The notes below the pieces were generated by a model, which was not told the DNA's origin, made no database searches, and saw nothing but the letters and a program-made list of their open reading frames with translations. From NCBI GenBank assembly GCA_012838345.1, contig DUPK01000071.1, positions 1 to 64,000 of the forward strand: a stretch of DNA of 64,000 bases, in the 5' to 3' direction. Positions 60,133-64,000 of the stretch are shown in pieces; the stretch's first letter is position 1, and every line of letters starts with the position of its first letter. Made by a program: the position numbers and the translations under genes. This stretch comes from Clostridiales bacterium (GTDB lineage Bacteria > Bacillota > Clostridia > Oscillospirales > Oscillospiraceae).

Positions 60133-60531
60133 TCAGTTCTCTAGTTTGGCTCCGCACTTTCTGCAGAACGCGTCGGTCTTTGCGCAGTCCTCCTTGCAGA
60201 CGGGACAGGCCACAGTTTTCTTCAATTCGGCGAGCCTTGCCTTAAGGCTCTCTATTTCGGCGTTTTTCTCGTCTATCTCCTTAAGAAGATTCTCCAGTGC
60301 GCTTTCCTCGGCTTCCTTGCCCTGGTGCGTCTCGTAGACAATCCTGCCTATCTCCCTGTAGCTTACGCCTATCTCGGTGTTCAAATCAAATATCTTCATG
60401 TTCAGCTTTGCCGTCTCTAATGTCTCGCCAGTCTTCTGCCCCATTTGCTTTGCGGCAGCGCTCGCGGCATCCACGGCACTCGATGCCTTTTTCTTGATTT
60501 TGTACAAGAGCTCCCTTACCTTGTCGTCCAT
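60133..60531 (-). CDS. Coiled-coil zinc-ribbon protein
   Basis: 132 residues from an ATG after GAAGGAGG. Helical and coiled-coil throughout (about 1-105), ending in a zinc ribbon CPVCKEDCAKTDAFCRKCG (four to five Cys). A homologue type common in Clostridia; function unknown, perhaps membrane- or envelope-stress linked. It follows the amidohydrolase gene by 19 bases. Confidence 0.75.
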   Translation of the reverse strand: MDDKVRELLYKIKKKASSAVDAASAAAKQMGQKTGETLETAKLNMKIFDLNTEIGVSYREIGRIVYETHQGKEAEESALENLLKEIDEKNAEIESLKARLAELKKTVACPVCKEDCAKTDAFCRKCGAKLEN

Positions 60532-60550
60532 TGTCAAGCCTCCTTCTACC

Positions 60551-61357
60551 TTATATTCTAAAATAATCCCTGAAATTCCGGCTGAGTATTCTGTCCATAT
60601 AATCATATGGAAGATCCAGCTCAAAGAACCTTTCCACTTCCCCGCCGTAGTTCCAGAGCGGGAAATCGGTGCCGAAAAAGCAGTTTTCAACCCCGTAGTG
60701 GTCTATAAGTTCTCTGACGTAGGCTTTGTCCAAAATAAAAAGCGAACTGCTTGTATCGAACTTGACGTTGGGGCGCCTTAAAAGTTCCCGGGCGCTTTCC
60801 CAGCACATAAAGCCGCCGAAATGCGCGGCTAAGACCTCGAGCTTCGGGAAGTCGTCGAGCACCCTCTTGAGCCGCTCGGGGCTTGAGCTGTCGTATCTGT
60901 AGTCGCCCATGTGGAGCAGCAGGGGAAGCCGCCCCTCAATCAAATCGTAAATCTCCAGCGAACTTGGCGAGTCGAGCTTAAAGCGCTGAAAATCTGGGTG
61001 CAGCTTGATGCCATGCAGCCCCAGCCTTATTATGCGCTCCACCTCGTCCTCAAGGTCATCCATCTCGGGGTGCAGCGTGCCGAAACCGAAAAACTCCGGA
61101 TGCCCGGCGCATTCTTTTGCGATGAAGCTGTTTATATCCCTTACCTGGTGAGGGGCGGTGGCAACGGAGCAGACAAGGTACATTTTTACACCGTATTTTG
61201 AGCCCTCGCGCAGGAGCTCCTCCGCCGAGCCGGGGTGACCAGGCTTCAAGCCGTAAAAGCCGCCGATATTCTCTGCCGCCTTGTCAGCCAGGGCTTCGGG
61301 AAAAATATGCGCATGAGCGTCAATTATATCGAAATCGCCGTACGCGTATCGGGACAT
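60551..61357 (-). CDS. Amidohydrolase family metal-dependent hydrolase
   Basis: 268 residues of the amidohydrolase-2 (TIM-barrel) type. It shows DAHAHIFPEALADKAAEN (HxH metal site near residue 15), GIKLHPDFQRF, LLLHMGDYRYD and the C-terminal FGTDFPLW with the metal-binding Asp. It may hydrolyse or decarboxylate a cyclic or aromatic acid; the substrate is unknown. It forms a two-gene operon with the zinc-ribbon protein. Confidence 0.85.
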   Translation of the reverse strand: MSRYAYGDFDIIDAHAHIFPEALADKAAENIGGFYGLKPGHPGSAEELLREGSKYGVKMYLVCSVATAPHQVRDINSFIAKECAGHPEFFGFGTLHPEMDDLEDEVERIIRLGLHGIKLHPDFQRFKLDSPSSLEIYDLIEGRLPLLLHMGDYRYDSSSPERLKRVLDDFPKLEVLAAHFGGFMCWESARELLRRPNVKFDTSSSLFILDKAYVRELIDHYGVENCFFGTDFPLWNYGGEVERFFELDLPYDYMDRILSRNFRDYFRI

Positions 61358-61461
61358 GTCAGTAAATCTCCCAATAAATACTTATTGTTCTGAGAAATTA
61401 TAACACCGGCACCTATGTTTTGCAAGTTTTGATTTGTAAAGGTTTTTTGACCTCGGGAAAG

Positions 61462-61498
61462 AAAAAAACGCGCAGGCCGCTTTTAAACGGCCCGCGCG
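61462..61498 (-). terminator. Terminator of the V-ATPase operon
   Basis: On the minus strand CGCGCGGGCCG and CGGCCTGCGCG around an eight-base loop, followed by TTTTTTTC, directly after the atpD stop. Confidence 0.9.
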
Positions 61499-61505
61499 AT
61501 GCTTA

Positions 61506-62159
61506 TTAAATTTCGTAACCGTGCGCCTGCTGGAGTATCATGTCCTTGACCTTCATGAGCCTTATTATGTTGCCGCGCTCGTTTTCGTCGAGCTTCATGG
61601 TGATAAAGCGTATGTTTTGCTCCATCTCCGGTATCATGATGTACTCCAGAGCATTGACGCGGCGCCTTGTCTTTTCAATCTCCTGTGCAAGAAGCTGCAT
61701 CGTCTTTTCAATGCGCGCAAGCTCAAGCATATCCGTAAACACGCCGGAGAGGGCGCTCAAAGCGTCGTCCAGCTCGCCCGAGGTCATCGCAAAGCCGTAG
61801 GGGTAGATTTCGCTCGGGTCGTTGTTCTTGGTTTTAAACTCATATACCGGCACATGGACGCTCATCACGTTTTTATAGCTGACACCGAGCTCGACGCTCT
61901 GCTTCGGGTATAATAGCGCCTGCTCCAGCATTTCCGGCGACATGACGGCGGAGGCCGTCGAGAGCGCGGCCATAGCCTCGGAGAGCCCCTTTTCAACTCG
62001 CTCGCGTAGTACGCGGTTCTCGTGGACTATTTCCATGAACTGGCGCATAAGCTCATCGCGCTTGTCTTTCAGTAAGCGGTGCCCTCGCCGCGCGGTCTTC
62101 AGACGAGCTTTTATGCGCTTCATCTCCATGCGGGTCGGATTTACATGTTTGGAAGCCAT
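61506..62159 (-). CDS. atpD: V-type ATP synthase subunit D
   Basis: 217 residues, long antiparallel helices typical of the central-shaft D subunit. NPTRMEMKRIKARLKTARRGHRLLKDKRDEL at the N-terminus (in part: NPTRMELxxLKxRLxxAxRGHxLLKDKRDEL pattern) is the family signature. It is the last gene of the operon and lies 19 bases after atpB. It couples rotation of the catalytic hexamer to the membrane ring. Confidence 0.95.
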   Translation of the reverse strand: MASKHVNPTRMEMKRIKARLKTARRGHRLLKDKRDELMRQFMEIVHENRVLRERVEKGLSEAMAALSTASAVMSPEMLEQALLYPKQSVELGVSYKNVMSVHVPVYEFKTKNNDPSEIYPYGFAMTSGELDDALSALSGVFTDMLELARIEKTMQLLAQEIEKTRRRVNALEYIMIPEMEQNIRFITMKLDENERGNIIRLMKVKDMILQQAHGYEI

Positions 62160-62178
62160 CTCTTTGCCTCCTTAAGAC

Positions 62179-63567
62179 TTATTTTTCTTCCTCTTTCCTC
62201 TTCGGCAGGTACTTTGCAATATGCTCGGGCTTTACACGCTTGAGCTCCGACTCCGGCAGTATGGAAAGTAGCTTCCAGCCGAGATTCAAGGTCTCCTCTA
62301 TGTCCCTGTTTGTCTCCTGCCCCTGTCCGACGTACTCTTTTTCAAACTCGTCTGCAAATTTCGCGTAGAGCTTATCCGTGTCGGAAAGGGCCGACTCGCC
62401 GAGTATGGTCATAAGCTCGCGGGCGTCCTTGCCGGCCGCGTATGCGGCAAAGAGCTGGTTCATGGTGCCCGCGTGGTCCTCGCGCGTCTTGCCCTCGCCT
62501 ATCCCCTTGTCCTTCAGACGCGAAAGAGAGGGCAGAACGTCAATAGGCGGGACTACACCGCGGCGGTGAAGGTCGCGTGACAGGATTATCTGGCCCTCGG
62601 TGATATAGCCCGTAAGGTCGGGTATCGGGTGGGTTATATCGTCTTCGGGCATCGTGAGAATGGGAATCATCGTAATCGAGCCTTTTTTGCCCTTTCTGCG
62701 GCCCGCGCGCTCGTACATGGTGGCAAGGTCTGTGTAGAGATAGCCGGGATAGCCGCGGCGTCCCGGGACCTCCTTGCGGGCCGCCGAGATTTCTCGGAGG
62801 GCCTCGGCATAATATGTCATATCGGTGATTATGACGAGCACCTGCATATCCTTTTCAAATGCGAGGTACTCTGCAGCCGTAAGCGCCATTCGGGGCGTGG
62901 CTATACGCTCAACCGCCGGGTTGTCGGCAAGGTTAATAAAGAGCACGGTCCTGTCAATGGCGCCTGTGCGCTTAAACTCCTGCACGAAGTACTCGGACTC
63001 CTCAAAGGTTATTCCGACAGCGGCAAACACGACCGCAAAACTGGTCTCGGCGCTCAGCACCTTAGCCTGCCTTGCGATTTGCGCGGCGAGCGGAGCGTGG
63101 GGCAGACCGGAACCGGAGAATATCGGCAGCTTCTGTCCCCTTACCAGGGTGTTGAGCCCGTCTATCGTTGAAATGCCCGTCTGAATAAATTCGGACGGAT
63201 AGTCACGGGCGGCGGGGTTCATGGGAAGGCCGTTAATGTCCATGTAGGCGTCGGCCAGAATCTCGGGACCGCCGTCTATGGGGTTGCCCATGCCGTCGAA
63301 GACGCGCCCGAGCATATCCTCGGAAACACCGAGCTGAAGGCTGTGTCCCAGGAAGCGCACCTTGCTCTCGGCAAGGTTAATGCCCATGGAGCTTTCAAAA
63401 AGCTGTACGACAGCCTTGTCCCCGTCGACCTCAAGAACTCTGCAGCGCCTTCTCGCGCCGCTTGGAAGCTCTATCTCCGCCAGTTCGTCGTAGGTCACGC
63501 CTTCGACGTTTGTGACGACCATCAGCGGGCCGTCTATCTCCCTGATTGTCTTGTATTCCTTAATCAC
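62179..63567 (-). CDS. atpB: V-type ATP synthase subunit B
   Basis: 462 residues, regulatory subunit of the A3B3 head. It contains [14 protein letters not shown] at the start, [18 protein letters not shown] (degenerate P-loop, GSGLPH) and [23 protein letters not shown]. Non-catalytic nucleotide site as expected. It overlaps the end of subunit A by four bases (ATGA). Confidence 0.97.
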   Translation of the reverse strand: MIKEYKTIREIDGPLMVVTNVEGVTYDELAEIELPSGARRRCRVLEVDGDKAVVQLFESSMGINLAESKVRFLGHSLQLGVSEDMLGRVFDGMGNPIDGGPEILADAYMDINGLPMNPAARDYPSEFIQTGISTIDGLNTLVRGQKLPIFSGSGLPHAPLAAQIARQAKVLSAETSFAVVFAAVGITFEESEYFVQEFKRTGAIDRTVLFINLADNPAVERIATPRMALTAAEYLAFEKDMQVLVIITDMTYYAEALREISAARKEVPGRRGYPGYLYTDLATMYERAGRRKGKKGSITMIPILTMPEDDITHPIPDLTGYITEGQIILSRDLHRRGVVPPIDVLPSLSRLKDKGIGEGKTREDHAGTMNQLFAAYAAGKDARELMTILGESALSDTDKLYAKFADEFEKEYVGQGQETNRDIEETLNLGWKLLSILPESELKRVKPEHIAKYLPKRKEEEK

Positions 63568-64000
63568 AGCTCCTCACCTCCCGCCTTCGCATTTGCAATC
63601 TGCTCGGCCATGTCCGCAAGAATACGGTCATATACTTCTATATATTCATCCTCCGGCACGCTCTTGGCCCTGGCAATTCTTGTTCTTGCCTCAATACCGA
63701 ACACGGCCTTCATGTCCGCGCCCTCTTTAAGAGCCTCGCGCGCGAGTTTATCGTACTGCAGTATCATATCGAGCATCCTCGCCTGGCGGTCATAAGTCGA
63801 GAAGTTGTCTATATCGACAAAGGCGTTCTGCTGCAGGAAGTCCTCGCGTATCATCCTTGCAGTTTCCAGGGTCAAGCGGTCCTGGGGCGATAGCGAATCC
63901 TGTCCGACGAGCTTGACGATTTCCTGAAGCTCGGCTTCCTGCTGCAGGAAATTCATGGCCGCCGTTCTGTTCTTTAAGAACTGCTCTCCTAAAGCGCTGT
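63564..64000 (-). CDS. atpA: V-type ATP synthase subunit A (C-terminal part, runs past the window)
   Basis: Only the last ~145 codons are present. The C-terminal helical domain [28 protein letters not shown] (in part: [18 protein letters not shown]) is characteristic of the catalytic A subunit. The reading frame is open to the window edge. The order A-B-D is standard for V/A-type synthases of anaerobic Firmicutes. Confidence 0.95.
   Translation of the reverse strand, partial: SALGEQFLKNRTAAMNFLQQEAELQEIVKLVGQDSLSPQDRLTLETARMIREDFLQQNAFVDIDNFSTYDRQARMLDMILQYDKLAREALKEGADMKAVFGIEARTRIARAKSVPEDEYIEVYDRILADMAEQIANAKAGGEEL

Overview
The window looks like a chromosome segment of an anaerobic, spore-forming Clostridia bacterium, probably an Oscillospiraceae-like gut or rumen butyrate producer. 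The evidence is a T-box leader, butyrate kinase with phosphotransbutyrylase, a V-type ATPase, spore-coat genes and the yabM-yabN-hup-yabO neighbourhood. No taxonomic marker such as rRNA is present, so this is inference.

Layout. 0.3-10.6 kb: an FAD oxidoreductase with a small Cys-rich partner; a T-box-controlled sodium symporter with a 43-residue accessory protein; and an amino-acid fermentation operon (iorA-iorB-ptb-buk-symporter, minus strand) that would turn aryl- or indolepyruvates into acyl-CoA, acyl-phosphate, acid and ATP. 11-15.7 kb: membrane proteins (DUF2812, LemA, DUF2207) and an acetyltransferase. 15.7-47.2 kb: the most unusual part. 47.2-64 kb: ordinary core genes (flavoproteins, a PEP-synthase-like protein, symporter, AI-2E-type permease, rqcP, hup, mazG, a SpoVB-like flippase, an amidohydrolase, V-ATPase D, B and A).

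Central observation. A manganese-catalase/CotJC-type spore-coat gene on the minus strand is present in three pieces (about 47.2-47.08, 44.66-44.31 and 16.78-16.17 kb). Two elements, each with its own large serine recombinase, lie between the pieces. The outer one is 2,437 bp (14-bp shared core TACCTATATCGTTA) and carries a recombinase, a small ORF and a complete tRNA-Ser(GCU). The inner one is 27,529 bp (crossover within TTCGGCGA, with 18-bp inverted arms). Removing both restores one continuous reading frame of 351 codons from a TTG at 47187 to the stop at 16169, with the family motifs in order. This resembles the skin/sigK and SPbeta/spsM type of sporulation-gene interruption, here twice in one coat gene. 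The extreme 5' end of the gene is not found.

The 27.5-kb element carries what looks like a complete trihydroxybenzene pathway. It encodes pyrogallol-phloroglucinol transhydroxylase (athL, athS), an SDR fitting phloroglucinol reductase, a cyclase-family hydrolase fitting dihydrophloroglucinol cyclohydrolase, a 3-hydroxyacid dehydrogenase, a BKACE enzyme fitting triacetate acetoacetate-lyase, acetoacetate CoA-transferase subunits and two thiolases. With these come a second, divergent molybdopterin oxidoreductase pair, a probable molybdate/tungstate ABC importer with a MobA-kinase fusion behind a riboswitch-like attenuator, a symporter, a MATE pump, and MerR and LysR regulators. Two promoters with a 19-bp spacer and a shared dyad are good MerR-target candidates. 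The element would give vegetative cells plant-polyphenol catabolism, while sporulation (or rare excision) would rebuild the coat gene.
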